This document shows positions 53,420 through 63,847 of a stretch of 64,000 nucleotides of DNA, piece by piece. The notes beneath the pieces were generated by a model, which was not told the DNA's origin, did not search any database, and saw only the letters and a program-made list of their open reading frames with translations. Origin of the DNA: Pseudomonas baetica (GTDB taxonomy: Bacteria > Pseudomonadota > Gammaproteobacteria > Pseudomonadales > Pseudomonadaceae). Position numbers and translations under genes: made by a program. The stretch is from NCBI RefSeq assembly GCF_019733355.1, contig NZ_JAIHLQ010000014.1, positions 102,283 to 166,282 of the forward strand, given 5' to 3'. The number at the start of each line of letters is the position of its first letter. Positions within the stretch are counted from its first letter, which is position 1.

Positions 53420-54979
53420 ATGCCCCGTAAAACCTGGCGCGCCGCGCTCGCCGCCTATGCCAGTCCTTCGACACTCGTGCTGTTGCTGCTGGGTTTCGCC
53501 GCCGGCCTGCCGTACATGCTGGTGTTTTCAACGCTTTCCGTCTGGCTGCGTGAGGCCGGTGTGGCCCGTGAAACCATTGGTTACGCGAGCCTGATCGGCC
53601 TGGCCTATGCGTTCAAATGGGTCTGGTCACCGCTGCTCGACCAATGGCGCCTGCCCTTGCTGGGCAAGCTTGGCCGTCGCCGTTCGTGGCTCGTGCTCTC
53701 GCAAGTGCTGGTGATTCTGGGCCTGATCGGCATGGGTTTCTGCGATCCGCAGAAGCATCTGTCCTGGCTGATCGCCATCGCCGTTGTTGTCGCCTTCGCC
53801 TCCGCCACCCAAGACATCGCGGTGGATGCCTATCGCCTGGAAATCGCCGACGACAGCCGCCAGGCCGCACTGGCCGCCAGTTATATGTCTGGCTATCGCG
53901 TCGCCGCCCTGCTGGCGACCGCTGGCGCATTGTTTTTCGCCGAAGGCTTTGGCTCCACCGGTTTCAACTACAAACATTCGGCATGGGCTGGCACGTATGC
54001 GCTGTTCGGCGCGCTGATGATTCCCGCGCTGCTCACGACCCTGTTCATGCGCGAGCCGCCAGTGCCGCTGCGCACCCAATTGCAGGCCGGCCGCTACACC
54101 TTCATGCACCAATTGATGTCGGTATTCGTACTGATCATCTTGTTGGTGTCCGTGCCGGCGATGTTCACTCAGTTGTACAACACCGATTTCGCCAGCGTGC
54201 TGTTTGAAGGCGCCAGCCCGCTGGACCTGCTGCTCGAAGACCGCGCTTTCCTGCGCGCCATTCTCTACACCTTGCTCACCTGGATGTGCCTGTCGGCCAT
54301 GGGGCGCCGTGGGCTTGCGCCCGTACTGACGCCAGTCAACGACTTCATTCTGCGCTACCGCTGGCAAGCCCTGTTGTTGCTCGGACTGATCGCTACCTAT
54401 CGGATGTCCGACACGGTCATGGGCGTGATGGCCAACGTGTTCTACATCGACCAGGGTTTCACCAAAGATCAAATCGCCAGCGTCAGCAAGATTTTCGGCC
54501 TGATCATGACCCTCGTGGGTGCGGGCATGGGCGGCCTGCTGATCGTACGCTTCGGGATTCTGCCGATCCTGTTTATCGGTGGCGCGGCCTCGGCGGGCAC
54601 CAACCTGCTGTTCCTGATGCTGGCCGACATGGGCCCGAACCTGAAGATGCTGGTGGTGACCATTTCCCTCGACAACTTCAGCTCGGGCCTTGCAACTTCG
54701 GCGTTTGTTGCGTACCTGTCGAGCCTGACCAACCTGAAGTTTTCCGCAACGCAATACGCCCTGCTCAGCTCAATCATGCTCCTGTTGCCGCGCCTCATTG
54801 GTGGTTATTCCGGGGTCATGGTGGAGAAGTTCGGTTATCACAACTTCTTCCTCATCACCGCACTGCTCGGCGTACCGACACTGGTGCTGATCGCCCTGCA
54901 CTGGTTTCAGGAAAGCCGCCGCGAAGGCCCGACACCTACGCCGGAGCCCGTACCGACGCCGGTTGCGGAAGAATCGTAA
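53420..54979 (+). CDS. ampG: Muropeptide permease AmpG (MFS)
   Basis: A 519-residue major-facilitator transporter with about 12 helices. The N-terminal half shows LVLLLLGFAAGLPYMLVFST and AYAFKWVWSPLLDQWRLP, followed by VAFASATQDIAVDAYRLEI, all AmpG hallmarks. It imports anhydro-muropeptides for peptidoglycan recycling, which also controls AmpC induction. It is shorter than the 594-residue P. aeruginosa AmpG, and the C-terminal tail is Pro-rich. It lies between the ATL gene and proS on the same strand. Confidence 0.88.
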   Translation: MPRKTWRAALAAYASPSTLVLLLLGFAAGLPYMLVFSTLSVWLREAGVARETIGYASLIGLAYAFKWVWSPLLDQWRLPLLGKLGRRRSWLVLSQVLVILGLIGMGFCDPQKHLSWLIAIAVVVAFASATQDIAVDAYRLEIADDSRQAALAASYMSGYRVAALLATAGALFFAEGFGSTGFNYKHSAWAGTYALFGALMIPALLTTLFMREPPVPLRTQLQAGRYTFMHQLMSVFVLIILLVSVPAMFTQLYNTDFASVLFEGASPLDLLLEDRAFLRAILYTLLTWMCLSAMGRRGLAPVLTPVNDFILRYRWQALLLLGLIATYRMSDTVMGVMANVFYIDQGFTKDQIASVSKIFGLIMTLVGAGMGGLLIVRFGILPILFIGGAASAGTNLLFLMLADMGPNLKMLVVTISLDNFSSGLATSAFVAYLSSLTNLKFSATQYALLSSIMLLLPRLIGGYSGVMVEKFGYHNFFLITALLGVPTLVLIALHWFQESRREGPTPTPEPVPTPVAEES

Positions 54980-55108
54980 GGCGTTTCGCCAACGGCGGGA
55001 GGAATCCGGCCGTTACCCCAGTGCGCTGACCACACTTCTGTACGTCAGCAAAACTCGCCGGTACACTGCTCCGTCATTTCCAGTCATAGCAACCGACAAC
55101 GGCCAACC

Positions 55109-56824
55109 ATGCGCACCAGTCAATTTTTGCTCGCCACACAGAAAGAAACGCCTTCCGATGCGGTTGTGATCAGCCATCAGCTGATGCTGCGCGCCGGCAT
55201 GATCCGCAAACTCGCCTCGGGCCTGTACACCTGGCTGCCCATGGGCCTGCGGGTTATGCGCAAGGTTGAAGCCATCGTTCGCGAAGAAATGAACGCTGCC
55301 GGCTCTCTGGAAGTGTTGATGCCGAGCACCCAACCGGCCGAGCTGTGGCAGGAATCGGGGCGCTGGGAAGAATACGGCCCTGAGTTGCTGCGCATCAAAG
55401 ACCGCCACGGTCGCGACTTCTGCGCGGGCCCGACCCACGAAGAAGTGATCACCGATCTGATGCGCAACGAGCTGAGCAGCTACAAACAGCTGCCCATCAA
55501 CCTATACCAGATCCAGACCAAATTCCGTGACGAAATCCGCCCACGCTTCGGTATGATGCGCAGCCGCGAATTCATCATGAAAGACGCCTACTCGTTCCAC
55601 GCCGATCAGGCTTCGCTGCAGGTCACTTATGACCGCATGCATCAGGCGTACTGCAACGTGTTCACGCGTCTGGGCCTGAAGTTCCGCCCTGTTGAGGCTG
55701 ACAACGGCTCGATCGGCGGCGCCGGTTCCCACGAGTTCCACGTACTGGCCGAGTCCGGCGAAGACGACATCGCCTTCAGCAATGGCTCCGACTATGCGGC
55801 GAACATCGAGAAAGCCGAAGCGGTGCCACGGGAAACTTCCCGCCCTGCACCGGCTGAAGAGCTGCGCTTGGTGGACACCCCGGACACCAAGACCATTGCT
55901 GCACTGGTGGAAAAATTCAATCTGCCGATTGAAAAGACCATCAAAACCCTGATCGTGCGCGCTGAAGAAGAAGGCAAGCTGATCGCACTGGTGATTCGTG
56001 GCGACCACGAACTCAACGAGATCAAAGCCGCCCAGCAACCTGGCGTTGCCAGCCCGCTGGTCATGGCGACCGACTCCGAACTGCGTGACGCCATTGGCGC
56101 CGGCGCCGGTTCCCTCGGCCCGTTGAACCTGCCGCTGCCAATCATCATCGACCGCTCGGTCGAACTGATGAGCGACTTCGGTATCGGCGCGAACATCGAC
56201 GACAAGCACTACTTCGGCGTGAACTGGGAGCGTGACCTGCCGGTTCCGACCGTGGCTGACCTGCGCAACGTGGTGGCCGGCGACCCGAGCCCGGACGGCA
56301 AAGGCACGCTGGAAATCATGCGCGGCATCGAAGTCGGACACATCTTCCAGCTGGGCAACAAGTACAGCAAAGCGATGAAGTGCGAAGTGCTGGGCGAAAA
56401 CGGCAAGCCAGTGACCCTGGAAATGGGTTGCTACGGCATTGGCGTGTCCCGCGTGGTGGCTGCTGCCATCGAGCAGAACAACGATGCAAACGGCATCATC
56501 TGGAGCGACACCCTGGCGCCGTTCCAGATCGCGCTGGTGCCGCTGCGTTATGAAACCGAACAGGTTCGCGAAGCCACCGACAAGCTGTACGCGGAACTGA
56601 CTGCGGCCGGTTTCGAAGTGCTGCTGGACGATCGCGACAAGAAAACCAGCCCGGGCATCAAGTTCGCGGACATGGAACTGATCGGCATTCCACACCGCAT
56701 CGTGGTCAGCGACCGCGGCCTCGCCGAAGGCAACCTGGAATACAAGAGCCGTACCGAAGGCGAGGCGCAAGCGCTGCCGGTGGCTGACGTATTGTCCTTC
56801 CTTCAGGCCCGTATCCGCCGCTGA
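55109..56824 (+). CDS. proS: Prolyl-tRNA synthetase
   Basis: A 571-residue class-II synthetase of the bacterial ProS type. Motif 1 region is [20 protein letters not shown], motif 2 is [20 protein letters not shown], and motif 3 is [20 protein letters not shown]. The INS editing domain (about 220-400) lies between motifs 2 and 3, including the [15 protein letters not shown] segment, and clears mischarged Ala-tRNAPro. The C-terminal anticodon domain ends [12 protein letters not shown]. The lipoprotein gene follows after 17 nt. Confidence 0.97.
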   Translation: MRTSQFLLATQKETPSDAVVISHQLMLRAGMIRKLASGLYTWLPMGLRVMRKVEAIVREEMNAAGSLEVLMPSTQPAELWQESGRWEEYGPELLRIKDRHGRDFCAGPTHEEVITDLMRNELSSYKQLPINLYQIQTKFRDEIRPRFGMMRSREFIMKDAYSFHADQASLQVTYDRMHQAYCNVFTRLGLKFRPVEADNGSIGGAGSHEFHVLAESGEDDIAFSNGSDYAANIEKAEAVPRETSRPAPAEELRLVDTPDTKTIAALVEKFNLPIEKTIKTLIVRAEEEGKLIALVIRGDHELNEIKAAQQPGVASPLVMATDSELRDAIGAGAGSLGPLNLPLPIIIDRSVELMSDFGIGANIDDKHYFGVNWERDLPVPTVADLRNVVAGDPSPDGKGTLEIMRGIEVGHIFQLGNKYSKAMKCEVLGENGKPVTLEMGCYGIGVSRVVAAAIEQNNDANGIIWSDTLAPFQIALVPLRYETEQVREATDKLYAELTAAGFEVLLDDRDKKTSPGIKFADMELIGIPHRIVVSDRGLAEGNLEYKSRTEGEAQALPVADVLSFLQARIRR

Positions 56825-56841
56825 AACCAGATAGAGACGTC

Positions 56842-57795
56842 ATGTTCAAGCGAAACACCTTAGGCCTCGGTGGCACCGCCCTGTGCGGTGCCCTGCTGGT
56901 CAGCGGCTGTGCCAATCACATGTCACAACGCAGCGAGCACGAAGAGCGGGTCGAGCGCAAATTGCTCGATCACAGCCTGCAGATCGATGTCGGTGAGCCT
57001 AAGGTGCTTGAGCTGCCGCAGCGACGCGTGAAGATCAACGAGCAGAAAACGTTCGAAGTCACCGAGTTCGACGTCACCCGTCGTTACGATCGCTATACGC
57101 CTTACCAGCCCTGGCGGGAAATCTACGAGATCCCGTTGGGGGCAGTGGCGGTGGTCGGTGGCGTCGGCGCGAACGTGGTCAACGTATTCGCGCTCGGTAA
57201 CTTGCCAGACAGCGTGACCAAGGACTGGCTCAGCTACGGCTTCGCCGGGCTCAACCCGTTCATGAACGTGCAGTCCAACGGTCGTGCGCAACAGAACCTG
57301 GCCGGCATCGATGAAGTCCAACGTGACAAACGTACGGAGTATTCGAGCCTGCCGTGGAGCGAGCGCTCGGTACAAGTCAAGGCTGGCAAACAGACTTTCG
57401 ACATGACCACCGACCGCAACGGCGTGCTGCGTCTCAACCTGCTGGACAGTCCGTTTGCCGAAAATGACCTCAATCATGTCGGCAAATTGCAGATCAGCGT
57501 CGAAGACGCCAAGGATGACGTGCACTCTGACTCATCCCTGGTGATCAGCAGCCACCTGCGTGGCAAGTTGCTGGAAGCGCACGGGCTGATTTACGACGAC
57601 CTTGAAGATGACGAAGTGAGCCAGTGGGTGCACCGAGTCAAACGTCTGTCGGAACTGGGCCTGGAAGAAGAAGCCAGCGAACTGGAACAAAGCCTGATCG
57701 AACTGACGCGTAACGATCCCGAGTTGCAGGCTGAGTTTCTCAAGTCCTTGACCAAGGATGCGGGACGCCTGGTGGCGGATCCAGGAGCCAATTAA
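56842..57795 (+). CDS. Putative lipoprotein downstream of proS
   Basis: A 317-residue lipoprotein (lipobox LVSGC, Cys23). The mature protein has EFDVTRRYDRYTPYQPWREI, a short hydrophobic segment IPLGAVAVVGGVGANVVNVF and a Glu-rich helical C-terminus (ELGLEEEASELEQSLIELTR). It follows proS by 17 nt and is probably co-transcribed. I recall a similar proS-adjacent gene in P. aeruginosa. Function unknown. Confidence 0.75.
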   Translation: MFKRNTLGLGGTALCGALLVSGCANHMSQRSEHEERVERKLLDHSLQIDVGEPKVLELPQRRVKINEQKTFEVTEFDVTRRYDRYTPYQPWREIYEIPLGAVAVVGGVGANVVNVFALGNLPDSVTKDWLSYGFAGLNPFMNVQSNGRAQQNLAGIDEVQRDKRTEYSSLPWSERSVQVKAGKQTFDMTTDRNGVLRLNLLDSPFAENDLNHVGKLQISVEDAKDDVHSDSSLVISSHLRGKLLEAHGLIYDDLEDDEVSQWVHRVKRLSELGLEEEASELEQSLIELTRNDPELQAEFLKSLTKDAGRLVADPGAN

Positions 57796-57806
57796 AAGCT
57801 GAAAGC

Positions 57807-57880
57807 CTCGCGGGCAAGCCCGCCCCCACATTGGATCTGTGTCTTGCACAAATCCCCTGTGGGAGGGGGTTGCCCGCGAA
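57807..57880. repeat. REPIN after the proS operon
   Basis: CTCGCGGGCAAGCCCGCCCC on the left and GTGGGAGGGGGTTGCCCGCG on the right, a GCGGGCAA variant of the REP core, inverted. It lies between two convergent genes. Confidence 0.75.
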
Positions 57881-57904
57881 GGCCGACCGATATTCATCGC
57901 AAAA

Positions 57905-58966
57905 CTACCGCTCAAACAACTCCATCTGCTCAAACCCGCCACGCAAATCCTCAAGCCTCACGCCAACCCCCAGCAAACGTACCGGTTTGCCACCCCGATT
58001 GAACGCCTGCGTGAGCATCAACTGATAACTGCCAAGATCCCGCCCTGCACCGGCCTGCTCCAGCGTGGTCTGGGTAAAGTCGTGGAATTTCACTTTGACG
58101 AACGGTTTGCCCGGCCGATAACTGCTATCGATTCGCGCCATGCGGGTTTTCAGGGTTTCCAGAAGCTCTGGCAGCTTGTCAAGGCAACTGCGCAGATCCG
58201 GCAGGTCAACATCGTAGGTATTTTCCACGCTGATCGACTGACGGCGACTGTCATTGTGGACCAGTCGGTCATCGATCCCACGGGCAAGACTCCAAAGTCG
58301 CTCGCCAAAACTGCCGAACTCGCGCACCAGCGCCAGCTTGTCCCACTCGCGCAACTGCATACAGTCGACGATGCCGAACTTGCCCAGCTTGTCGGCGGTG
58401 ACCTTGCCGACACCGTGCAATTTGCTTACAGGCAAGCCGCTGACAAAATCTTCGACCTGATCCGGCGTAATCACAAACAACCCGTTGGGCTTTTTCCAGT
58501 CACTGGCGATCTTCGCCAGAAACTTGTTCGGCGCCACGCCTGCTGAAACAGTGATGTGCAATTGATTGGAGACGCGGCGGCGAATGTCTTGGGCAATGCG
58601 CGTGGCACTGCCGCCCAAATGCGCACTGTCCGACACATCAAGGTAGGCCTCATCCAGAGACAGCGGCTCGATCAGGTCGGTGTAATCGGCAAAGATTGTG
58701 TGAATTTCCTTTGAAGCTTCTCGATAGGCGTCCATACGCGGCTTGACGATGGTCAGGTCCGGGCACAGCTTCAGGGCATGCCCCGAGGACATGGCCGAGC
58801 GCACACCATAGGCACGCGCCTCGTAATTACAGGTGGCAATCACCCCACGCCGATCTGCCGACCCGCCCACCGCCAACGGTTTGCCGGCCAAGCGCGGGTC
58901 ATCGCGCATCTCGATGGCAGCGTAGAAACAGTCACAGTCGACGTGGATGATTTTTCGCTGAGTCAT
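57905..58966 (-). CDS. dinB: DNA polymerase IV
   Basis: A 353-residue Y-family polymerase for translesion synthesis. The catalytic carboxylates are in IIHVDCDCFYAAIEMRD and the LSLDEAYLDV motif. Steric-gate and nucleotide segments follow (VIATCNYEARAYGVRSAMSS), the HhH region VSKLHGVGKVTADKLGKFGI and the little-finger domain. It ends in FEQMELFER, a plausible beta-clamp-binding tail. No LexA box was noticed upstream in the sequence I examined. Confidence 0.95.
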   Translation of the reverse strand: MTQRKIIHVDCDCFYAAIEMRDDPRLAGKPLAVGGSADRRGVIATCNYEARAYGVRSAMSSGHALKLCPDLTIVKPRMDAYREASKEIHTIFADYTDLIEPLSLDEAYLDVSDSAHLGGSATRIAQDIRRRVSNQLHITVSAGVAPNKFLAKIASDWKKPNGLFVITPDQVEDFVSGLPVSKLHGVGKVTADKLGKFGIVDCMQLREWDKLALVREFGSFGERLWSLARGIDDRLVHNDSRRQSISVENTYDVDLPDLRSCLDKLPELLETLKTRMARIDSSYRPGKPFVKVKFHDFTQTTLEQAGAGRDLGSYQLMLTQAFNRGGKPVRLLGVGVRLEDLRGGFEQMELFER

Positions 58967-59205
58967 GTCAGAAAAGGAAACGTGGCGAGCCGGATCGGCA
59001 GTATCTCACTGAGAACTGTATATAGCACCAGTGGTCTGAATGTTCTTTTCCATCTGTAGGAAAAGCCCTATGAATTTATTTTCTCAATCGAAAATAGACA
59101 ACCAATAGAGCCGAAAGCCTTGCCCCACCTGACCTGTAGCGTGTTCAAACAACCAAAAAAAACGCTAACCAATTGAACCTCAACAGTTTTTATCCGGATT
59201 GAAGG

Positions 59206-59233
59206 TTGACAGCCCAGCGATCCTCTGTAGAAT
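59206..59233 (+). promoter_or_regulatory. Sigma-70 promoter of the first initiator tRNA gene
   Basis: TTGACA (59206-59211) and TAGAAT (59228-59233) with a 16-bp spacer, 13 nt before the tRNA. Confidence 0.85.
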
Positions 59234-59246
59234 GCCGACACACAGA

Positions 59247-59323
<77 letters not shown>

Positions 59324-59330
59324 AACATCA

Positions 59331-59362
59331 AAAAAGGCTACTCGAAAGAGTGGCCTTTTTTG
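59331..59362 (+). terminator. Terminator of tRNA-fMet copy 1
   Basis: AAAAAGGCTACTC and GAGTGGCCTTTTT pair around GAAA and run into T, 8 nt after the CCA. The sequence is repeated after copy 2. Confidence 0.9.
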
Positions 59363-59503
59363 TGCGCGTGTGTTTTTCAGCTTCAGCCCTCGCAGCCATG
59401 ACAATCGTCAAACAGGAATTCGTTTCATTTCCGAAACTTAACGCGCCACCTGCGACCGTTTGGCGCGATTTCACACTTATTTGACCCTTTACGGAATTAG
59501 CGG

Positions 59504-59531
59504 TTGACACCTCGCCGTTCGCCTGTAGAAT
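59504..59531 (+). promoter_or_regulatory. Sigma-70 promoter of the second initiator tRNA gene
   Basis: TTGACA (59504-59509) and TAGAAT (59526-59531) with a 16-bp spacer, the same arrangement as at copy 1 though the spacer bases differ. Confidence 0.85.
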
Positions 59532-59544
59532 GCCGCCACACAGA

Positions 59545-59621
<77 letters not shown>

Positions 59622-59627
59622 AACATC

Positions 59628-59659
59628 AAAAAAGGCTACTCGAAAGAGTGGCCTTTTTT
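59628..59659 (+). terminator. Terminator of tRNA-fMet copy 2
   Basis: Same hairpin as after copy 1, AAAAGGCTACTC and GAGTGGCCTTTT around GAAA, then T. Confidence 0.9.
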
Positions 59660-59899
59660 GTATCTGTGGAAAAAGTCCTTTCGCAACAATGATCTGTCAC
59701 AGTGCAGTGAATCGTCCAGGATCATCAGGCCCACCGAGTTGCGACTATGCTTGAGTCGCGAACAAGACGTCTGCCATCCATGACTGCCCTCGCCGATACC
59801 CGGTGAGAGGCGTAGTATTTTGTGATTATTTTTTTCTACAGGGATTGGTAACTTGGCTGGATACCTCCATCCTGTCGCGCACAATCCAAGAGGTGATTG

Positions 59900-62539
59900 A
59901 TGCGCGCCAACTCGTCTGATCCACAAGACACCGTCACAGCGGAACACCCGATCAAACCTGAGCGTTTGCGCTTGCTGGATCGGTTAAGCAAATACCGGCA
60001 ACCGATTGGCCTGGCGGTCACGTTGCTGTTGTTTACCATTGCGCTGATTGCCTGTCGTCATCTGCTCGCCGAGCTCGATCTCGATGCCTTGCATGACTCG
60101 ATTCTTGCCGTGCCCACACCCGCCCTCCTCGGTGCATTCGCCGCGACCGTGGTCGGCTTTATTATTCTGCTGGGTTACGAGTGGTCGGCCAGTCGCTATG
60201 CCGGCGTGACATTGCCACCGCGCACACTGGCGCTCGGCGGTTTCACCGCGTTTGCGATTGGCAATGCCATCGGCCTGTCGATGCTGTCCGGCGGTTCGGT
60301 TCGCTATCGTTTATATGCACGACTGGGCCTGGGGGCGTCGGAAGTCGCGCACATGACCTTGTTCGCCAGCCTGTCGCTCGGCTGCGCCCTGCCCCCGCTG
60401 GCGGCTCTGGCGACCCTGAGCGATCTGCCCGCCGCCTCTCAGGCACTGGGCTTGTCCGAGGGACTGCTTGGTACGATCGCTGTGACTGTGCTGCTGCTCG
60501 GCGCAATCCTGATGATCGGCATCTATCGCCGGCGCCTGCCGGAACAACCTTATCGTGACAACCTGCTGGTCAAGGCCGGGCGCCGCACCTTGCGCCTGCC
60601 GGGTCGCCGCCTGACTTTCCTGCAACTGGTGATCACCGCCCTCGACGTCGCCGCTGCAGCGACTGTCCTGTATCTGTTACTGCCCGAAAGCCCGCCGTTT
60701 GGCGCGTTCCTGCTGGTGTACCTGCTGGCGCTGGCCGCTGGCGTACTCAGCCATGTGCCAGGCGGTGTCGGCGTGTTCGAAGCGATCCTGCTCGCCGCGT
60801 TTGCCGACAAACTCGGTGCCGCGCCACTGGCCGCTGCGTTGCTGCTCTATCGCCTGATCTACGTGGTGTTGCCGCTGCTGGTCGCCTGCGTATTGCTGTT
60901 GATCAATGAAGGCCAGCGCCTGTTCCAGACCCAGACCATGCGCGCGGCGTCCGGTCTGGCGGCGCCGATTCTGGCGGTGCTGGTGTTTCTGTCCGGCGTG
61001 GTGCTGCTGTTCTCCGGTGCCACACCCGAGATCGACACACGCCTGGAGCACATCGGTTTCCTGATCCCCCATCGTTTGGTCGACGCTTCGCACTTCGGCG
61101 CCAGCCTGATCGGCGTGCTCTGTCTGATGCTGGCTCAGGGCCTGCGCCGTCGCCTCTCAGCCGCGTGGATGCTGACCACCATTCTGTTGCTTGTCGGTGC
61201 CCTGCTCTCGCTGCTCAAAGGCTTCGACTGGGAAGAAGCCACGCTGATGACACTCACTGCCGCGTTGCTGGGTGTGTTCCGTCGCTCGTTCTATCGCCCA
61301 AGCCGCCTGACCGAACTGCCGTTCTCGCCGCTGTATCTGGTGGCCAGCCTCTGTGTGCTGGGCGCGTCGACCTGGCTGCTGTTGTTCGCCTATCAAGACG
61401 TACCGTACAGCCATCAACTGTGGTGGCAGTTCACCCTCGACGCCGACGCACCACGCGGCCTGCGCTCGCTGCTCGGCGCGGCGGTGCTGTTGCTGGTGAT
61501 CGCACTGACCTGGCTGCTGCGCACCGCGCGCCCGGTGATTAACCTACCAACGCCCGACGAGATCGATCGTGCGGCGAAGATTCTGATGGCGTCCTCGCAA
61601 CCTGATGGCGGCCTCGCGCTGACCGGTGACAAGGCGTTGTTGTTCCACCCCAACGACGAAGCGTTCCTCATGTATGCCCGCCGTGGCCGCAGCCTCGTGG
61701 CGTTGTACGACCCCATCGGCCCCGGCCAGCAACGTGCCGAGATGATCTGGCAGTTCCGCGACCTGTGCGACATCCATCACGCCCGTCCTGTGTTCTATCA
61801 AGTGCGCGCGGAGAACCTGCCGTACTACATGGACATCGGCCTGACCGCGATCAAGCTTGGCGAAGAAGCCCGGGTCGACCTGCATCGCTTTGACCTCGAA
61901 GCCAAGGGCAAAGAGATGAAGGATCTGCGCTACACCTGGAACCGTGGCACCCGCGACGGTCTGTCGCTGGAAATCCACGAGCCGGGGCAAGCGCCGATGG
62001 ATGAGCTCAAGGCGATTTCCGATGCCTGGCTGACCGGCAAGAATGTGCGCGAGAAAGGTTTCTCCCTCGGCCGTTTCAGCGACGATTATCTGAAGCATTT
62101 CCGCATTGCGGTGATTCGCTTCGAAGGTCGTCCGGTGGCGTTCGCCAATCTGCTTGAGACCTACAGCCATGACTTGGCCAGTCTCGACCTGATGCGCGCG
62201 CACCCGGAGGCCCCCAAGCTGACCATGGAATTCATGATGGTCGGCCTGATTCAACATTATAAGAGTCACGGATACGCGCGCTTCAGCCTGGGCATGGTGC
62301 CGTTGTCGGGGTTGCAACCTCGACGGGGTGCACCGCTGACCCAACGTCTGGGCTCGATGGTTTTCCGCCGTGGTGAGCAGTTGTACAACTTCCAAGGTTT
62401 GCGCCGCTTCAAAGACAAGTTCCAGCCTGACTGGGAACCCCGTTATATGGCCGTGCCCGCCGGACTCGATCCGCTGGTGGCGCTGGCTGATACTGCCGCC
62501 CTGATCGCGGGCGGCTTGACTGGATTGGTGAAACGCTGA
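59900..62539 (+). CDS. mprF: Bifunctional phosphatidylglycerol aminoacyltransferase/flippase MprF
   Basis: An 879-residue membrane protein. Residues about 30-530 contain some 14 hydrophobic helices (flippase and upper half). The C-terminal part from about 545 is the cytosolic DUF2156 / GNAT-like aminoacyltransferase (PDGGLALTGDKALLFHPNDE, EFMMVGLIQHYKSHGYARFS). In P. aeruginosa the homologue makes alanyl-phosphatidylglycerol from Ala-tRNA, giving resistance to cationic peptides and acid. The ATG at 59900 has AGAGG 6 nt upstream. Its stop overlaps the next start (TGATG). Confidence 0.94.
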   Translation: MRANSSDPQDTVTAEHPIKPERLRLLDRLSKYRQPIGLAVTLLLFTIALIACRHLLAELDLDALHDSILAVPTPALLGAFAATVVGFIILLGYEWSASRYAGVTLPPRTLALGGFTAFAIGNAIGLSMLSGGSVRYRLYARLGLGASEVAHMTLFASLSLGCALPPLAALATLSDLPAASQALGLSEGLLGTIAVTVLLLGAILMIGIYRRRLPEQPYRDNLLVKAGRRTLRLPGRRLTFLQLVITALDVAAAATVLYLLLPESPPFGAFLLVYLLALAAGVLSHVPGGVGVFEAILLAAFADKLGAAPLAAALLLYRLIYVVLPLLVACVLLLINEGQRLFQTQTMRAASGLAAPILAVLVFLSGVVLLFSGATPEIDTRLEHIGFLIPHRLVDASHFGASLIGVLCLMLAQGLRRRLSAAWMLTTILLLVGALLSLLKGFDWEEATLMTLTAALLGVFRRSFYRPSRLTELPFSPLYLVASLCVLGASTWLLLFAYQDVPYSHQLWWQFTLDADAPRGLRSLLGAAVLLLVIALTWLLRTARPVINLPTPDEIDRAAKILMASSQPDGGLALTGDKALLFHPNDEAFLMYARRGRSLVALYDPIGPGQQRAEMIWQFRDLCDIHHARPVFYQVRAENLPYYMDIGLTAIKLGEEARVDLHRFDLEAKGKEMKDLRYTWNRGTRDGLSLEIHEPGQAPMDELKAISDAWLTGKNVREKGFSLGRFSDDYLKHFRIAVIRFEGRPVAFANLLETYSHDLASLDLMRAHPEAPKLTMEFMMVGLIQHYKSHGYARFSLGMVPLSGLQPRRGAPLTQRLGSMVFRRGEQLYNFQGLRRFKDKFQPDWEPRYMAVPAGLDPLVALADTAALIAGGLTGLVKR

Positions 62540-63834
62540 TGATTCAACGCTCCCTGAAGTACATCCTGGCCGCACTGATTGTGCTGGCCGTGATTGCCGG
62601 CGGCGGTTACTGGTACCTCAAACGTCCGGCACCGGAACCGACCCTCGAACAACTCACGCCCGCCGATGGCCCGGCCATGACCCGTGTGATTCCCGGCACC
62701 AAGCCGAAAGCTCAGGTGTTGTTGGCAGTCAATGACGACCAGAAGCTCAGTGAAAAGCAACTGACCACCCTGAGCCGCAGCGCTTCGGCGCAGATCGTTC
62801 AGGTGGTTCTGCCCCAGGACTGCCTGCTGCAAAGCCGCGCCCTGCAGACGGGTCTGCGCGAACTGAACGGCCCGGCCACTCTGGTCAGCGGCATCGGCCC
62901 TGGTGCGGTGCTGGCGTGGCGCTGGTTGTCCGAGCAGAAGGACGACAAGGCCCAAGCCGTATCGGTTGGACTGGCGCTGGAAAAATCCGGCTGCACCCAC
63001 CTGCTGCCAAAATCCGCTGCCCACGGCCACTGGCTGGTGGCATGGAACGACAACCCGGACGACACCAGCGCCGGTTTCGTGCGCGATCAACCGAACGCCG
63101 AAACCAGTATCAGCGACTACGACATCAACCTGCCGCAAGTGCTGAACAACGAACTGCGCAAAATCCTCGTCGGCGGCGACAAGGCCAACGGTGGTCTGGC
63201 GATCCCGGTGGTTGAAGTCCCGGCCGGCCAGGCCAAAGACACCGTCACCCTCTTCCTCTCCGGTGACGGCGGCTGGCGCGACCTTGACCGCGACGTAGCG
63301 GGTGAAATGGCCAAGATCGGCTACCCGGTGGTCGGCATCGACACCCTGCGCTACTACTGGCAGCACAAGAGCCCGGAGCAAAGCGCGCTGGACCTGACCG
63401 AACTGATGCAGCATTACCGGCAGAAATGGGGCACCAAACGCTTCATCCTCACCGGTTACTCGTTCGGTGCCGATGTCTTGCCGGCCATCTACAACCGCCT
63501 GCCTGAAACCGAGCAGCAGCGCGTCGATGCAATCATCCTGCTGGCCTTCGCCCGCACCGGCAGCTTCGAGATCGAAGTCGAAGGCTGGCTCGGCAACGCC
63601 GGCAAAGAAGCCGCCACCGGCCCGGAAATGGCCAAGCTGCCAGCGGCCAAGGTTGTGTGCATCTACGGTGAAGAAGAGGCCGACGAAAGCGGCTGCACCG
63701 ACAAGACAGCCGTCGGTGAAGCGGTGAAACTGCCGGGTGGTCATCACTTCGACGAGAACTACCCGGCACTGGCCAAGCGTTTGGTGGATCTGATCGAGAA
63801 GCGTCAGAGCAAGGACTCGGTCGCCGAAGAGTAA
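62539..63834 (+). CDS. VirJ/AcvB-family periplasmic alanyl-phosphatidylglycerol hydrolase
   Basis: A 431-residue protein with an N-terminal membrane anchor or uncleaved signal (LKYILAALIVLAVIAGGGYW). It ends in an alpha/beta hydrolase: LFLSGDGGWRDLDRD, nucleophile elbow ILTGYSFGADVLPA, and catalytic His in LPGGHHFDENY. The orthologous gene next to mprF in P. aeruginosa (PA0919) hydrolyses alanyl-PG, and AcvB/VirJ act alike in Agrobacterium. It is translationally coupled to mprF, so synthesis and turnover of the lipid are co-regulated. Confidence 0.9.
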   Translation: MIQRSLKYILAALIVLAVIAGGGYWYLKRPAPEPTLEQLTPADGPAMTRVIPGTKPKAQVLLAVNDDQKLSEKQLTTLSRSASAQIVQVVLPQDCLLQSRALQTGLRELNGPATLVSGIGPGAVLAWRWLSEQKDDKAQAVSVGLALEKSGCTHLLPKSAAHGHWLVAWNDNPDDTSAGFVRDQPNAETSISDYDINLPQVLNNELRKILVGGDKANGGLAIPVVEVPAGQAKDTVTLFLSGDGGWRDLDRDVAGEMAKIGYPVVGIDTLRYYWQHKSPEQSALDLTELMQHYRQKWGTKRFILTGYSFGADVLPAIYNRLPETEQQRVDAIILLAFARTGSFEIEVEGWLGNAGKEAATGPEMAKLPAAKVVCIYGEEEADESGCTDKTAVGEAVKLPGGHHFDENYPALAKRLVDLIEKRQSKDSVAEE

Positions 63835-63847
63835 TCTGAGCCGCGCC

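Noticed and set aside
8997..57880. CRISPR array from the recurring repeat units
   Set aside because: The repeats are palindromic REP pairs scattered over 55 kb, not direct repeats with regular spacers.
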